Source: Oegoconia quadripuncta (Eukaryota > Arthropoda > Insecta > Lepidoptera > Autostichidae). Taken from it: 64,000 bases of DNA. Both the position numbers and the translations under genes were made by a program. The stretch covers positions 30,818,618 to 30,882,617 of the forward strand of contig OX438747.1 of the NCBI GenBank assembly GCA_949316235.1. The letters run 5' to 3'. Of this stretch, positions 1 through 11,475 are shown in pieces (position 1 is the stretch's first letter; each line of letters starts with the position of its first letter). The notes below the pieces were generated by a model that saw only the letters and a program-made list of their open reading frames with translations, searched no databases and was not told the origin of the DNA.

Positions 1-275
1 TAATAAATAAATATCGTTGGACATACACACACCGCCATCTAGTTCCACATTAAGCAACTATAGGCTTGTGTTGTGGATACCAGATGGTTGATATACTACA
101 CAAATACATTTTTTTTGGAAATAAATACATAATATAAATGAAAAACATCCATAACTCGGGAACACATATCTGTATTCATCATACAAACATATGCCCCTAG
201 CGGGATTTGAACCCGCAACCTTTTGGTATAACAGTCAGAGTTTCTAACCACTACACCAAACAGGTCGTCATTATT
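1..275 (-). repeat. tRNA-derived SINE (family A)
   Basis: Read on the minus strand, a tRNA-like head (GACGACCTGTTTGGTGTAGT, then a box-B-like GGTTCAAATCCCGCTAG) is followed by a tail ending GGCGCTGTGTGTATGTC and an ATTTATT run. The tRNA-like part does not close an acceptor stem, so it is not a tRNA gene. Other copies: 12063-12225, 13625-13695, 28500-28730, 46470-46722, 51905-52125, 54335-54450. Confidence 0.8.
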
Positions 276-358
276 TATTTATATTTGTTCACTCACAGTG
301 GAACTGGTGAACCGATTTGGATGAAATATTAACACATTATAAAATATCTACATTCCAG

Positions 359-3300
359 GTACACAATCGCACGGACTACCTGAAGTATTTGATAGCATCG
401 CTATCTAAAGTTCGAGACATCGAGAGTACCCTGCTGATCTTCTCCCACGACTACTACGACGATGAAATTAACGATTTAGTAACCCAAATTTATTACGCCA
501 AGGTACAGACCGCTGTAACGTTGTCTTTAAGCTAGCCTGGTACTGGCGGTAATTAGTCTGGAGACCAAGGTAGCAATAGAGACGCTTAAGGCACCGTCTA
601 CCTACGGTAGGCACTGTGCAGAGTACCTACCACTGTTGATATGGAGATGATTCTCGTTCGATCATGTTAGCCTGGTACCGGTGGGAATTAGTCTATGGTT
701 GATGGTAGCAATAGAGTCGCTTAAGGCACCGTCTACCTACGGTAGGCACTGTGCAGAGTACCTACCACTGTTGATATGGAGATGATTCTCGTTCGATCAT
801 GTTAGCCTGGTACCGGTGGGAATTAGTCTATGGTTGAAGGTAGCAATAGAGTCGCTTAAGGCACCGTCTACCTACAATAGGCACTGTGCAGAGTACCTAC
901 CACTGTTGATATGGAGATGACTCTCGTTCGATCATGTTAGCCTGGTACCTGTGGTAATTAGTCTATGGTTGATGGTAGCAATATAGTCGCATAAGGCACC
1001 GTCTACCTTCAGTAGGCGCCGTGCGGAGTACCACTGTTGATATGAAGTACCTCTCACTCGGTTATGCTAGCCTGGTACCAGCGGTAATTAATGTGGGGTC
1101 CAAGGACTACTGTAGGCGCCTTGCCGAGTACCAGTGTTGAATTTGGCTTATGACCCGGCAATCCTGCCTTATTGACCTATTAATGTTAATATTTCTGCAG
1201 GTAATGCAGATCTACTTTCCGTATTCTATACAGACCCATCCAGGTACATTCCCAGCTAATGAGTGTGATGTGTTTAAGTATCCAGCGTCGTAAGTACCCC
1301 CTCCTATTTTATAATCACCTATTTACGTTCATTGTCAAAATCGAATATGTAAATGTCGGTAAAAAAATTTGTAAGTAGATGTAGAGTAATAAGCCTCATA
1401 AACTTCAGTTTATGACTATTCTCATTGTGTTAATGCCTACTATTCTATCTTCTATTGATGCATATTGTCAATCGCAGATACACAAAACGAGAATGTAGAA
1501 ATAAGGAAGCTGGGAGAAGTGGCCACTTCAGACAGGCGAAGTTTACTCAGCTGAAACATCACTGGTGGTGGAAGGCCAATAGGATCTTCAATCAGCTGGA
1601 AATTACTGTTAACCATACCGGTGAGAAATAGCTTTTTTTTTTATGCACGACGGGTTCGTACTTGACCTCAATCACACCTGATATTAAGTGAAGATGAGGT
1701 CGAAGGTGGAAGCGTACTGGCCCGGAAACCCCAACACATTTGGGGGGGGCTGGCTATCTTATCTCTGACAACCGAAACACAACAATGCCATTAACATTGC
1801 TGCTGGGCGGCAGATTTAGATAAGATGGTGGTAGCTAGCCAGGCGGACATTTAAAATGCCCTACCACCAACCAAACCGAGTACTTAAACATGTACCCCGC
1901 TGGGGATCGAACCCGCGACCTCCGAATCGTAAACCCAATGTTTACATTGAGCCACGGAGGCGGTGAGCCAGCTTAGCGTGTTTTGATACTGCAGGGTTTG
2001 CTGCAGGCACCGATCTACTCCAGATGGCTTTATTGAAGGGAACCTGTAATCATGTATATATACCGGGTGAGATTTTTACCGTAAAGAAAAAATTAGGCAT
2101 ATTAAGTAAGTTGAATAGAAATAGATAAGATAACATGTTTATTTACCAAAAAGGACCATACATAATTATACATTTGCTGTAGCGTCCACACTAGGCTAGG
2201 CCTGTATCGTGGATGGCAAAATTTCCATATTAGAGAAACAATTTCACTGGTCATTACATTTTATAAGTAACATCATCTGTTAAATTAGAATTAGGGAGAT
2301 AGACATGCATGCAGAACTAGCCTTAGATGTAAGTACCACGTTAGAATTGTACAAGTTGCGCGTGCGCATGTGTGCGGGTGTGAGATCATATAATTAAAAT
2401 TTGCATGCTTCTGCCTATTAACAAAGGGAAAGGCAAACTAACTAACATAAATATGTTTCCATAATATGTTGTATCAAGAGTAAGCGAGTAAATGTGTGTA
2501 GCAGAGGATGTGTGAGGGTGCCATGTATGGTTTGTGTGAGGGGGGTGTGCTTGTGTGTATATGCGTGTGTGAGGCAAATATATAGATAGGCACCACACTA
2601 GAACAATTCTTGATATTATCTATAATAGACTTTTTCTTCTTATTTTTGAGGATGGCAACCAGTCAACCTCATTGTCGAGGGACATTACTGCCAGTTTCGA
2701 GTGAAAATTTTTATTTATCTTCTTTCTTCAGTTTATAGGTCAGTCTCAATCAAAACAAGTAATTCGTCGTATACAGAGTCTAGTCACGGTCAAGTCATTC
2801 TTCAGTAAAGTGGCAGAATGCTTTACAAAAGATTTTGGCGGCTTCTTGTGGGAACCCGAAAGCTCCGTTACGCACTTTAATTTACACTTCCCTTCACCTG
2901 TACACCAACACTAACGTTTGCTGCACAATATTCTGCCATTATTAAGCTTCAAAAGTTAGAATGCACAAATTTTAAGACTTATAAAGAAAAATGCTACTTC
3001 ACTCGCCGAGTTCCCGCCAAAAAGGCATAATAGACTTTATTATCATAGGTAGTTTTTTTTTTAAATCGCACGCGCTGGACATTTATTATGCGACTATCGT
3101 GATTCGCAGGGATCCTATCATACGAATTTGGAACTCATATTTTCTCCAAGTTTCCTTTATTAATTTTAAATAACTTATTATAATATAATACAATTTATTA
3201 TATAAAAAAAAAAATATCACAAATAAAAAACTAGCCCCAAGTCTCTGGTTGGTGGAAAGGTACCCAGAAGGCTGGCCGCATTGCCTCGCTGTATAGCGAG

Positions 3301-6300
3301 GCTGATTCTCTGACCAAAGTATTGGCCAGCCCTCCGATCGTGGGATGCATCAACCAGACGCTCAGATGACTAAATTAATTTTAAATTAATTATGTAATTA
3401 TGTGGAATATGCTACAACGCGACCGTCAAATGACACAATTAACTTATTCTATGATAGTTTTGAAAAATATAAACTACGTTACCGTCTATTTCACTTACCT
3501 AAAATGCCCTATTTTTTTCCTTACGGTAAATAAACTCATCCGGTATAGTAATTTGACGCTGCCTCGATCCTGGCGTGTACTTGGTATACTCGTGGATACG
3601 AGAGATAACTCCACGTTGTCTCTAGACTCAATGCTCGACCAACCTTCTTCGAGTACTTCCCGATTTCAGGTATGGTGGTATTCCTTGAAGAAGATCAGTA
3701 TATTGTCGAGGACTTCATCCATATGCTGCGTCTGCTTCGATCAACTGCCGACGTCAGCTGTCCACAGTGTGAGATCTTATGTTTGGGATCTTCAAACATG
3801 GACCAGATTAAAGGTGACAGTGATAAGGTGCAGTAAACATTTTTAATTGTTATAAAAGATTGTGCTGATTGGTCAGTCGGTGTGATGGGTGATATGTTTT
3901 ATACGAGCACTAGAAAGGAAGACATGAAAGACAGAAAAACATTTATTCATCGTGATTATTTACTACAAATAACTACAGAAAATATCTCGTCCAATGGCGC
4001 TCTCATTGGATAAATTAAGTTTTGTTTTTATCTTATCTTTATTGTACACAAAATTGTTACAAAAATATGCATTGTTATATAAAATGTACAAAGGCGAGAT
4101 TAACTCCGACAGAGTTTTCTACCAGCAAACCTTAGAAATACATAGTGTTTATTAGATTAGGCAGAAAATAGTGTACGCAACAGTTGAAAATTATTTTATA
4201 AAAAACCCACGAGCCGGCCGAAGATTGATATGCGACTGGCAGGATTCGTAATTCGAAAATAGAAAAAAATGTGAATTGCTAATAAATTTTGCATGATATG
4301 TTCCCGCCAGTGACTGTGGCATATCAGTCTCCGGCCGGTGGGAGCGTCGTTGATGGTTGTGAAAAAGAAATTAACTACCTATGCCAGTGACTTATATTTC
4401 ACTTATTAACATGCCTCATACGAGGGTTTTCTCCTTTTCTCTGGCTACACTCCCATTTGTAAAGGGGAAGGAGGAAATATTTTTATTTTTCCTTCTTTAA
4501 ACCCCTTTTTCTTCTTCTTAAATAAATTTGGGGCCCAAGGTAGCGTAAAGTCTTTTCTCGGGACACGCTTACTTTCGTAGGGGACGTTCAGTTGTACCGC
4601 TGTTGATCCTGGCTACAGGAGTTGCAGTGGGAGGGTGTGGAGGTGGGTCATGTGGTTATTAACATGCCCTCCAAAACACGGAAACATTAGTGGCCACCCA
4701 TTCAAGGAAAGACCGCGCCAGACATTATTTACGATGACTGTTTACCCGAATAAATACTTTTTCTTTCTTTCTATTTGGAAAGACATCTTAATTTAGCAAA
4801 TGAACTTATGTTCCAATAGTGTCGATTCGGATGTACATCAACTAAACTAAACTAAAACCAGTTTTGGAGTGGTGCCGTCGCATCGTACTGTTCCAGGGAG
4901 AAAGGGACAGTACTACTTTAAAACTGGTTTTAGTTTAGTTTAGTTGGTGTACATCCGAATCGACACCATTGTCTACCAATTTATTATCGACATCGTTGAA
5001 GAGGATTGTAAAAGGTATACTGAGATGGTTTGGACATGTGGAGAGGATGAAAGAAAACTAACGAAAGAGATATTCGAAACGAATGTGGAAGGCAGTGATG
5101 GTAGGGGTAGACCACGGCGAACGTACCATGATCAAATCGGGGACGTCTTAAAGAAAGGCAGTAAGAGTATCCTAAACCTACGAGCATGTATGAATAACCT
5201 TATGAGAGTGAAGCAAAAGAGGTGTGTCAGGATTGTAGTCTGTGGTCTCTGCCTACCGCAACGGTAAACAGGCGTGACTTTAAGTATGTATCGTTGAAGA
5301 GTTAACGTTTTTAAAAATGGAATGGAATGGAAAATTACAGTTGCCTAGGCCCTCTCGACCCAATGCATCCTCTCATTTCTACCTCCCCATAGGCCATTAA
5401 GCAGCTGAATGACCTGCAGCGTATCCTGCAGATGTTGGTACCAGAACGTGCAGTGAATCTAAGCAGACTTATAGAGAGAGAAGCTAATAATGTCGCCACT
5501 GCGTCTGATTTTAATAAGGTAAGTTCATTTTATGAAAAATGTTACACACACTTCAACAGCTTATATTTTGCTTCACCGTTTTAGAGCTCTGTTTAAAGAC
5601 TGCTTAAGCTTTGTGTGATTTCAGGTTCAAGTAACGGAGTGGTATTCACAAATGCAAAAGATAGGGTACGCATTCAACAGAACTGTCTGGCGTAGTATAA
5701 TGGCGTCCCACCGACATTTCTGCAACTTTAACGATTACAATTGGGACTTCTCCCTGCTGCATTTAATGAGGAATAGACCTGAGAAGCAGACCTTATCTGT
5801 TATGTGGTGCAAAGCACCTAGGGTATACCATATTGGGAAGTGGTGAGAATTTTTAATCTTTACCAGCAGGGCTGGCACCACTTATGTTAGGTAGCAATGT
5901 ATCGCAATGCAACATACATTTAACATGAAAAAAAAAATTATAGAAAAAGATATCTTGTGCCTAATATTGATAGCATTTGTTCCTTTGGATTAGTTTGTAA
6001 ACGCTTTATTGTGCTTTGTATATTGTGTTATGCTTTTGAGTTGATGTTGTTGTTCTTATTATATATGTATACATATATATAGTATAGCTGTTTGTTTTCC
6101 TAAATAAACGAGAAAAAAAACACAACCTAAAAAGCTTCCCAAGCAGTTGCCCGTCCACCATTTGTTAGTGCGCCAGGACATGTTGGCGCATCATCTACTT
6201 CCAGGACCCCGGTTGGACACTGCAATACCAGTGCTCCTCTCCCCTGCGGTCCACCTGGTCCAAAGTGGGCGAACCACGGTTGTAGTTCATCAGCCCAGTA

Positions 6301-7049
6301 CGGATATGACTGTCTATGTTATCTTAACAACCGGAACACGACAATGCTGTAAATATTTCTGCTTGGCATCAGACTTAGATAAGACTATGGTAGCTGATCA
6401 GGCTTGGACGCGCTTCCACCTTCGCCCTCATCTTCCTATAACGTCCGTGTGCTTGAAGGTGCATAAACGTCATAGCTAGGCTTTGGCTGGTTTTCGTAAT
6501 TATAATAAAAAATACGAAGGTGAGGTCTCGTCAAAGACGTCCGATTGGCGTAGTGGATAGTGACCCTGTCAGCGAAACCAACGTTTGCGGGTTCAAATCC
6601 CGCGGGGGGTAAATGTTTGTGTGATGAATACGATTCCCGAGTCATGGATGTTTATATAAATATTTATGTATGTTTATCCGTTATCTACTATCCTTAATAC
6701 AAGTTGGCTTATTTTGGGACTAGATCATTTGTTTGTTCCTAATTTTTTTTTAAACTTTTTTGCAGTTATGATGCTTCTTTCTGACATTTAAAAATGCTCT
6801 ATCACCAACCAAATCGAGTATCAAATCCTTCACACCTTCCAGTCCTTGTGTTTTACTTCTACTAACATTTTCAGTGGGGTACACCATACCACACACGACT
6901 GTGATGCATCGTCTCTCGTCAGTAAAGTGAACGCAATAGTGAACAAAACCTGGGATGGATTGTACCCGGCGAGTGTTCAAGTCACAGAGCAGAAGTTCAG
7001 GGAGAATCGAGTGCCCAAGTGGAATGGGGGGTGGAAAGATAAGAGGTGA
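359..7049 (+). CDS. MGAT2: Alpha-1,6-mannosyl-glycoprotein 2-beta-N-acetylglucosaminyltransferase, 5'-truncated by window edge
   Basis: Golgi type II enzyme that adds GlcNAc in beta-1,2 linkage to the alpha-1,6 arm mannose during complex N-glycan synthesis. Exons with GT-AG borders and matching phases: 359-502, 1201-1289, 1478-1620, 3670-3827, 5393-5518, 5625-5842, 6875-7049 (TGA 7047-7049). They join to 350 residues. Family landmarks seen in order: VHNR..YLKYLI, LLIFSHD, IQTHPGTFP, the HHWWWK block, the acidic FLEEDQY metal-site motif, FNDYNWD, and CGVHH formed across the last intron. The N-terminal cytoplasmic tail, membrane anchor and stem must lie left of base 1. Exon 4 could alternatively end at 3813, but only 3827 keeps phase with the next exon. 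Exon 5 (42 codons, phase 0 on both sides) encodes a charged, probably helical insert where vertebrate enzymes are shorter. Introns hold tandem repeats, SINEs, MITEs and an RTE fragment. Confidence 0.9.
535..1135. repeat. Tandem repeat, about 135-bp unit, 4.5 copies, in MGAT2 intron 1
   Basis: Units begin with GCCTGGTAC at about 535, 670, 805, 940 and 1070. Each contains AGCAATAGAG, GGCACCGTCTACC and GAGTACC..CACTGTTGAT. Middle copies are almost identical; the last is diverged and cut short. Single diverged copies of the unit occur at about 4520-4640, 38640-38765 and (minus) 46280-46400, so a dispersed repeat was amplified in tandem here. Confidence 0.85.
1633..1964 (-). repeat. Long tRNA-derived SINE (family D)
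   Basis: Minus-strand reading: CCGCCTCCGTGGCTCAATGT head, box B GGTCGCGGGTTCGATCCCCA, body with TGTTGTGTTCCGGTTGTCAG and CATCTTCACTTAACATCAGG, ending in an A-run after GTGCATAAAAA. About 330 bp. This is the commonest repeat of the window, with at least 14 full or partial copies on both strands. Confidence 0.85.
2715..3030 (-). repeat. Poly(A) retroposon (family E), 5' portion
   Basis: Shares with six other places the segment from GAAATAAGACATGGCTG to GGCGGGAACTCGGCGAGTG when read on the minus strand. Sense is set by the copy at 33547-33942, which ends in poly(A) and is flanked by a 13-bp target duplication. No open coding region is maintained between copies. Confidence 0.7.
3241..3361. other. 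Nested hairpin, candidate structured RNA or foldback remnant
   Basis: Three coaxial perfect stems: TCTGGTTG 3244-3251 with CAACCAGA 3351-3358, GGCTGGCC 3270-3277 with GGCCAGCC 3324-3331, and GCCTCGCT 3283-3290 with AGCGAGGC 3295-3302 around a GTAT loop. It lies in MGAT2 intron 3. I saw no second copy in the window and recognise no ribozyme core in it. Confidence 0.5.
4210..4340. mobile_element. Short foldback element with GCCGGCCG ends
   Basis: Left arm CCGGCCGAAGATTGATATGC pairs with a right arm containing CATATCAGTCTCCGGCCGG. A related arm with GATTGATATGCGACTGGCGG type sequence is seen near 17440-17485. No coding sequence inside. Confidence 0.5.
4819..4966. mobile_element. Palindromic MITE (family I)
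   Basis: Arms of more than 40 bp start GTGTCGATTCGGATGTACAT, continue with CAACTAAACTAAA and CCAGTTTT, and mirror at the right end. The centre holds a short GC-rich loop and a GTACTGTTCC/GGGACAGTAC pair. Other copies: 21046-21182 and 36364-36735; a right-end fragment lies at about 40573-40598. Confidence 0.85.
4996..5300 (+). pseudogene. RTE-type LINE reverse transcriptase C-terminus, decayed
   Basis: The translation shows the tail typical of RTE/BovB polymerases: LRWFGHVERM split over a frameshift, then KEIFETNVEG, GRGRPRRTYHDQIGDVLKKG and a MNNLMRVKEA-like end with another shift. The rest of the element is absent. It lies beside MITE 4819-4966 in MGAT2 intron 4. Confidence 0.7.
6535..6715 (+). 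repeat. tRNA-derived SINE (family B)
   Basis: Head GACGTCCGATTGGCGTAGTG, box-B-like GCGGGTTCAAATCCCGC, body with TGTGTGATGAATACG and ATGGATGTTTATATAAATA, tail GTTATCTACTATCC. Close kin of family A. Other copies at 29125-29345 (-) and 29640-29880 (+). Confidence 0.75.
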
Positions 7050-7124
7050 GCTTTTGAGGACTCTGTGGAGTCTGGAGTCGGTTGGCTTTTTAGTCCCGTC
7101 AGCCCTCCATTTAAATTGTGATCT

Positions 7125-7309
7125 GTGTGCGAAGTGCGAGTTTTGTCACGTTTTTAACTTTACCACCGCGTTCGCGTTTACGCAAAAAGTATCTATGAAA
7201 AAAAACAATCCGCTAGAGGCGCTGCACATTTCTTCATACAAATTGTCACGTAAACGTGAACTCGATAGTAAAGATAAGTCGAAACAAAACTCACACTCCG
7301 CCCTCTGGT
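7125..7309. mobile_element. Palindromic MITE (family H), about 190 bp
   Basis: Left end GTGCGAAGTGCGAGTTTTGT with ..ACTTTACCACCGCGTTCGCG; right end mirrors it as CGTAAACGTGAAC..GTAAAG..AACAAAACTCACACTCCGCC. The centre has CGCTAGAGGCGCTGCACATT. Further copies at 22491-22683 and 48145-48340. It starts 76 bp after the MGAT2 stop codon, so it may be transcribed in that 3' UTR. Confidence 0.8.
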
Positions 7310-7469
7310 CTAAATCTATTGAGTAACTTCTTCCGACTTTTGATTTTAATATGTAGGTATTTAAAAACGTAGTCGGGTAATTATAACTTTTTTTAATTTT
7401 TTTATTGACTACGAAGCCCACAATAAGGGCGATATGATTTAGTTTTAGTAGTTTAGTCCTGTTACTTTA

Positions 7470-7802
7470 GTTTTTTTTTATCCACAACGGGTTAGCACTT
7501 GACCTCAATCACACCTGATGTTAAGTGAAGATGAGGCCGAAGGTGGTAGCGTACTGACCCGGAAACCCCATCTTATTTGGGGGACTGACTATCTTATCTC
7601 TGACAATAGGAACTCAACAATGCTATTAACATTGCTGTTTGACGGCAGATTTAGATAAGATGGGGGTAGGCTAGCCAGGCGGACATTTAATATGCCCTAC
7701 CACCAACCAAACCGAGTACTAAATATGTATCCCGCTGGGGATCGAACCCGCGACCTCCGAAACGTAAACCCAATGTTATTTACATTGAGCCACGGAGGCG
7801 GT
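7470..7802 (-). repeat. SINE family D, near full length
   Basis: Same landmarks as 1633-1964: T-run, AGCACTTGACCTCAATCACA complement of the tail, GGGGATCGAACCCGCGACCT, ending CACGGAGGCGG. The insert ATTT near the head shows drift. Confidence 0.85.
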
Positions 7803-8173
7803 TAAAGTTCTTTCAAAAAAGGTTTTTAGAGAGCATTACAACTAAAAATGATTAAAATCGTTTGAAGTTATGATTTCTGAACGAAGTGTCATGACTAAAA
7901 TTAACGCGGCCAATCTTCCCGGATTCTGCGGACGCGAAGGAAATCTTACAATAACAGTATTGCCATTACATGTGAGAAAGTCCCCATCACTAAATTCTTT
8001 TACAACCAACGTCAAAAGGCTCTCGGGTTCTAATGCGTTTTGAGCGGTAGCTACTTGTGACTTATGACATCTTCGGCTTAACTATACTTACATTTTTATT
8101 TAATGTAAGTATTATTAGTAGGTACCTATATATTTTATTAAGGTAATGTATTATTATAAGTATGTTATTCATA

Positions 8174-8986
8174 CACAGGATGTTATCGTTAAGTGTGCAC
8201 AGGCGATAATTCGGTAACTATTATCAAGAAACTTTAAACTGATATCGAAACTACGTTACCTAATGAGTAAAACAGTTACCGACTCATAGTCACACCAAGT
8301 TATCACACCAGTGTTACAAACAGGATTCTTTTTCTTGTTAGTCACACTACTAATTTTTCCACACCATTTATTGTATTTATTCCCTAACTAGAGCTGTCCT
8401 AGCCTGTCCTGTCCTGTAAAATGGAATGTCATCGATATTTAACTGGCGCAAGCGAGCCGGACGAGTGCGAGCGAAGCGAGCACGGGAGTTTTTGGCACCC
8501 CGACATGGATAGGTTAGGTTCTCTCACTCTGCTCGCCCGGCTCGCTTCCGCCATACCCTTCGTGTTAGGTTGACATTATTATATATTAGTTTGTTCCTGT
8601 TAAACCTAAATTTTCAACAGGTACAGCACTAGCAATTATAGTATAAATGGTGTGGAAAAATTAGTAGTGTGACTAACAAGAAAAAGAATCCTGTTTGTAA
8701 CACTGGTGTGATAACTTGGTGTGGCTATGAGTCGGTAAGGAGTAAAACGAGTAAAACGACACTAATAACTTTTAAAAATAAAAGGAGTAATATCAAAAAT
8801 TTTAACTTTAAACATTCCCATACATTTAATATGACATTAGTAGAAAGGTTTCAGCGTATTTATTTTAAACATAATTTTGATGTCATTTTACTCATTAGGT
8901 TGAAGTACTTTCGATATCAGTTTAAAGTTTTTTGATAATAGTTAAGGCATTATCGCCAGTGCACACTTAACGATTACACCTTGTAT
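8174..8986. mobile_element. Large foldback element, about 810 bp
   Basis: Termini ACAGGATGTTATCGTTAAGT and (complement) ACAAGGTGTAATCGTTAAGT. The arms extend inward through CTTTAAACTGATATCGAAA and a near-perfect block, 8290-8370 against 8649-8732, containing CACCAAGTTATCACACCAGT. The right arm carries about 130 bp absent from the left. The centre (8440-8570) is a GC-rich smaller inverted repeat around CGAGCCGG/CCGGCTCG. No transposase is seen. Confidence 0.8.
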
Positions 8987-9054
8987 AGTCATTAGCGTGT
9001 AGGTATTTGTTTTATTATTAAATCTGCTGTAATTTGTATGCTAATTTACTCTTT

Positions 9055-9180
9055 TCTAACTAACCCTATGGTGACTGGAAGAAATCCCTCTATGGGATAA
9101 GTCCGCCGTTGTACTCCTACTCTGTATCTATGTAAAATTGAGATATTGCCTTTTTGTACAATAAAGCCTTTATTATTCAT
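9055..9180 (+). mobile_element. LINE 3' end
   Basis: Contains the lepidopteran LINE tail pattern CCCTCTATGGGATAAGTCCG CC..TGTAC followed by TTTTTGTACAATAAAGCC and an AT-rich end. Only the 3' terminus is present. Confidence 0.6.
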
Positions 9181-9459
9181 TAATCTATAATTTGTTTTTT
9201 TTTACGGCTTGGATGGTGGTGTTGTCCAGGTCCAGTATGCGTTCATGTGGACGGTGCACTCCTGCCTGTGCATTGTGGGCGGAAGCTAGCCTTACGTACG
9301 ATGTTGAAATTACTGTTGCAGAGATCAAGAGCTATGTACAAACATGACAAAGATAGGAAGAACAAAGCGATGCCGATGCTATCCCCGTGTCTTAGTCCAA
9401 CGGTTTGTACCAGCTGTTTTGATGTGAAGATCCCCGACGACATCACGGAACCATAGACT

Positions 9460-9835
9460 TTTGTTTTTCGTTATATTCACTCCTCTCGGAAAAGGCAAAG
9501 GGATCTAAGCCCATACAGCCACGTCTTATTTCTTCAGTTTATAAGTCAGTCTCAGTCAAAACAAGTAATTCGTCGTATACAGAGTCTAGTCACGGTCAAG
9601 TCATTCTTCAGTAAAATGGCAGAATGCTTTACAAAAGATTTTGGTGGCTTCTTGTGGGTACCCGAAAACTTAATTTACACTTCCCTTCACTTGTACACCA
9701 CCACTAACTTTTGCCATAACAATATTCTGCCATTGTTAAGCTTAAAAAATCAGAATGCACAAATTATAAGAATTATAAAGAAAAATGCAACTTCACTCGC
9801 CGAGAGCCCGCCAAAAAGCCATAACCATGGACTAG
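9460..9835 (-). repeat. Retroposon family E
   Basis: Minus-strand copy from GGCTTTTTGGCGGGCTCTCG back to the CCTTTGCCTTTTCCGAGAGG end. A deletion removes the GCTCCGTTACGCAC part present in other copies. Confidence 0.7.
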
Positions 9836-10491
9836 AAATAACACCGTTTTTTTTTTCATTTGGAAGAGTTATTGACGTACCTACCTATTAAGGTAGAAAA
9901 TATTTCTGTCTGCCCATAAATTAATCGAGATTTAATTTGTATTGAATTGTTATTATCACCAGCATGTGTAGACCCATTCTTGGTATTGTACCTGTACTAT
10001 TATGTATTCTGTGCTACCTATTACCAGATAATCTTTCAATATTTTGTCAAACCCTCCAATGTTAATTATCCGATTACAGATTAATTGATTTAAAAGCCGC
10101 ATCTTTTTTTCCGACTACCCCAGGAGGAAGGGTAATGTTTTTTGTATGTACATTTCTATGCTTGACGGTTTTTGAACAGTGTGCGTCTTGATATAATCCC
10201 CAGTGTCAAGATAGGTACATTTTACAATCCAAAATAAAAACTTTTTCTTTCTTTCTTTCTTTCAAAATGGCGCCCGCGAAATAGAAAATGGCGGACCAAT
10301 TTCGAAGTGCAAGGTGTCGTTAGATTCGCCAGTGTCAAATGATACATTTTGTATTAAAAAATTGAACATAGCGCTCGCAAATAATAAAATCTGCAGTTGG
10401 GTTTAATTTTTTTCCTAAGAAATTAAAAGGGATTTACAAAAATATTTTTTCTCCATATATAAATTAGATTCGCTTCTAAATTACGCTGAGA

Positions 10492-11384
10492 TACAGTCGG
10501 CAACACATTTAAGGTAGCAGGCTTAGATTAATGATTGGTCTCCGCGCCGCTACGACTAGATACCGTCGGCGTACTCGAAAAATGCGGCAACAAATACTAC
10601 GCCGTATTCGGCGTACCCGCGCCAGTCACGCCACAAGTTCAAATTTCAAATTTTGGTTTAAGACTGAAGCAAAATGCCGGTTTGCGTAGTCAAACTATGT
10701 AATAACAATACTACAAAAAACAAGAAAGATACTGTCATCACATACCATCAGTAAGTACTGTATAAATCTACACACTACAATATTGAGTTGCCGCATTCAG
10801 GTACCTGTTTTTTCTTCATAGTGCGGTATCTAGTCGTAGCGGCGCGGAGACCAATCATTAATCTAAGGTAGCAGGCCTTTATTTTTGTGACTATTACTGG
10901 GAGAAACTTTAAATGGAAATTAAGTAATAATAGAATTAACCCGTCTCTTCCCGTGAGACTTGTTAAAGGTGACTAAGGAACTTTCCATCAACAAACATCT
11001 ATAGTTTTAAGTGACCCCTGTCACATGTGCATTTCTGTATACCTATTCATAAGGTGAACCCTGGCTGTTGTTTCACTCATAAAACTTTACATTTTGGAAC
11101 ACCCAAATACTTTTATTTGGAATATCTTTGACCCACCTCATTTGGGATTGATTTCGAGCCGTTATGTATGTATGTTTAGTAATTTCTTTAATATATTTGC
11201 TTTATACAATCTGATCTGAATGATATGTATGTATGTTGTTTAAGTTTAATTGAAATTTATCTATTAAATGATGTACCTACACCGATCAAAATGTAAAAGA
11301 AAATATAACATAATCTAACCGAGTCTTGGTCCAAACAATATCATAAAAATTAATCCTGCTACCTTAATTGTGTTGCCGACTGTA
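10492..11384. mobile_element. TIR DNA transposon carrying a foldback core with a THAP exon
   Basis: Ends match as 30-bp inverted repeats: TACAGTCGGCAACACATTTA at 10492 and its complement ending 11384, both running into AAGGTAGCAGG. The TA at each tip fits a Tc1/mariner-like TA target, though TA is self-complementary and proves little. Inside, a second perfect 42-bp inverted repeat (10523-10564 and 10825-10866) encloses 260 bp with the THAP start exon. The right half, 10867-11354, has no recognisable coding sequence. Confidence 0.75.
10674..10750 (+). CDS. THAP-domain first exon (captured or relict transposon gene)
   Basis: ATG at 10674 in a good context opens 25 codons, MPVCVVKLCNNN.. ending ..VITYH, followed by a consensus donor GTAAGT at 10751. 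The MPxxC-V-x-x-C start, with C4 and C9 as the first zinc ligands, and a break just at the [FY]H position, fit the first exon of THAP zinc-finger proteins, including P-element-like transposases. No downstream THAP exon (AVPTY-like box, C-x2-H) is visible before 11384. So it is a partial gene. Confidence 0.55.
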
Positions 11385-11475
11385 CATGGGACCAAAATCG
11401 TATCTATACGCGGACGCGCACCGTAAGTGCCATTTTCACAATTATGTAATCCATTGCTGCTTTGCTTGCATTGAC

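Noticed and set aside
170..275. Possible tRNA gene on the minus strand (box A and box B like sequences)
   Set aside because: No acceptor-stem pairing, and the same segment recurs many times with a common non-tRNA tail, so it is a SINE head. The same applies to 6535-6715, 29640-29880, 30008-30300 and 43268-43560.
3400..3846. 148-codon ORF across MGAT2 intron 3 and exon 4
   Set aside because: The real exon 4 (3670-3827) is read in another frame that gives the family motif FLEEDQY.
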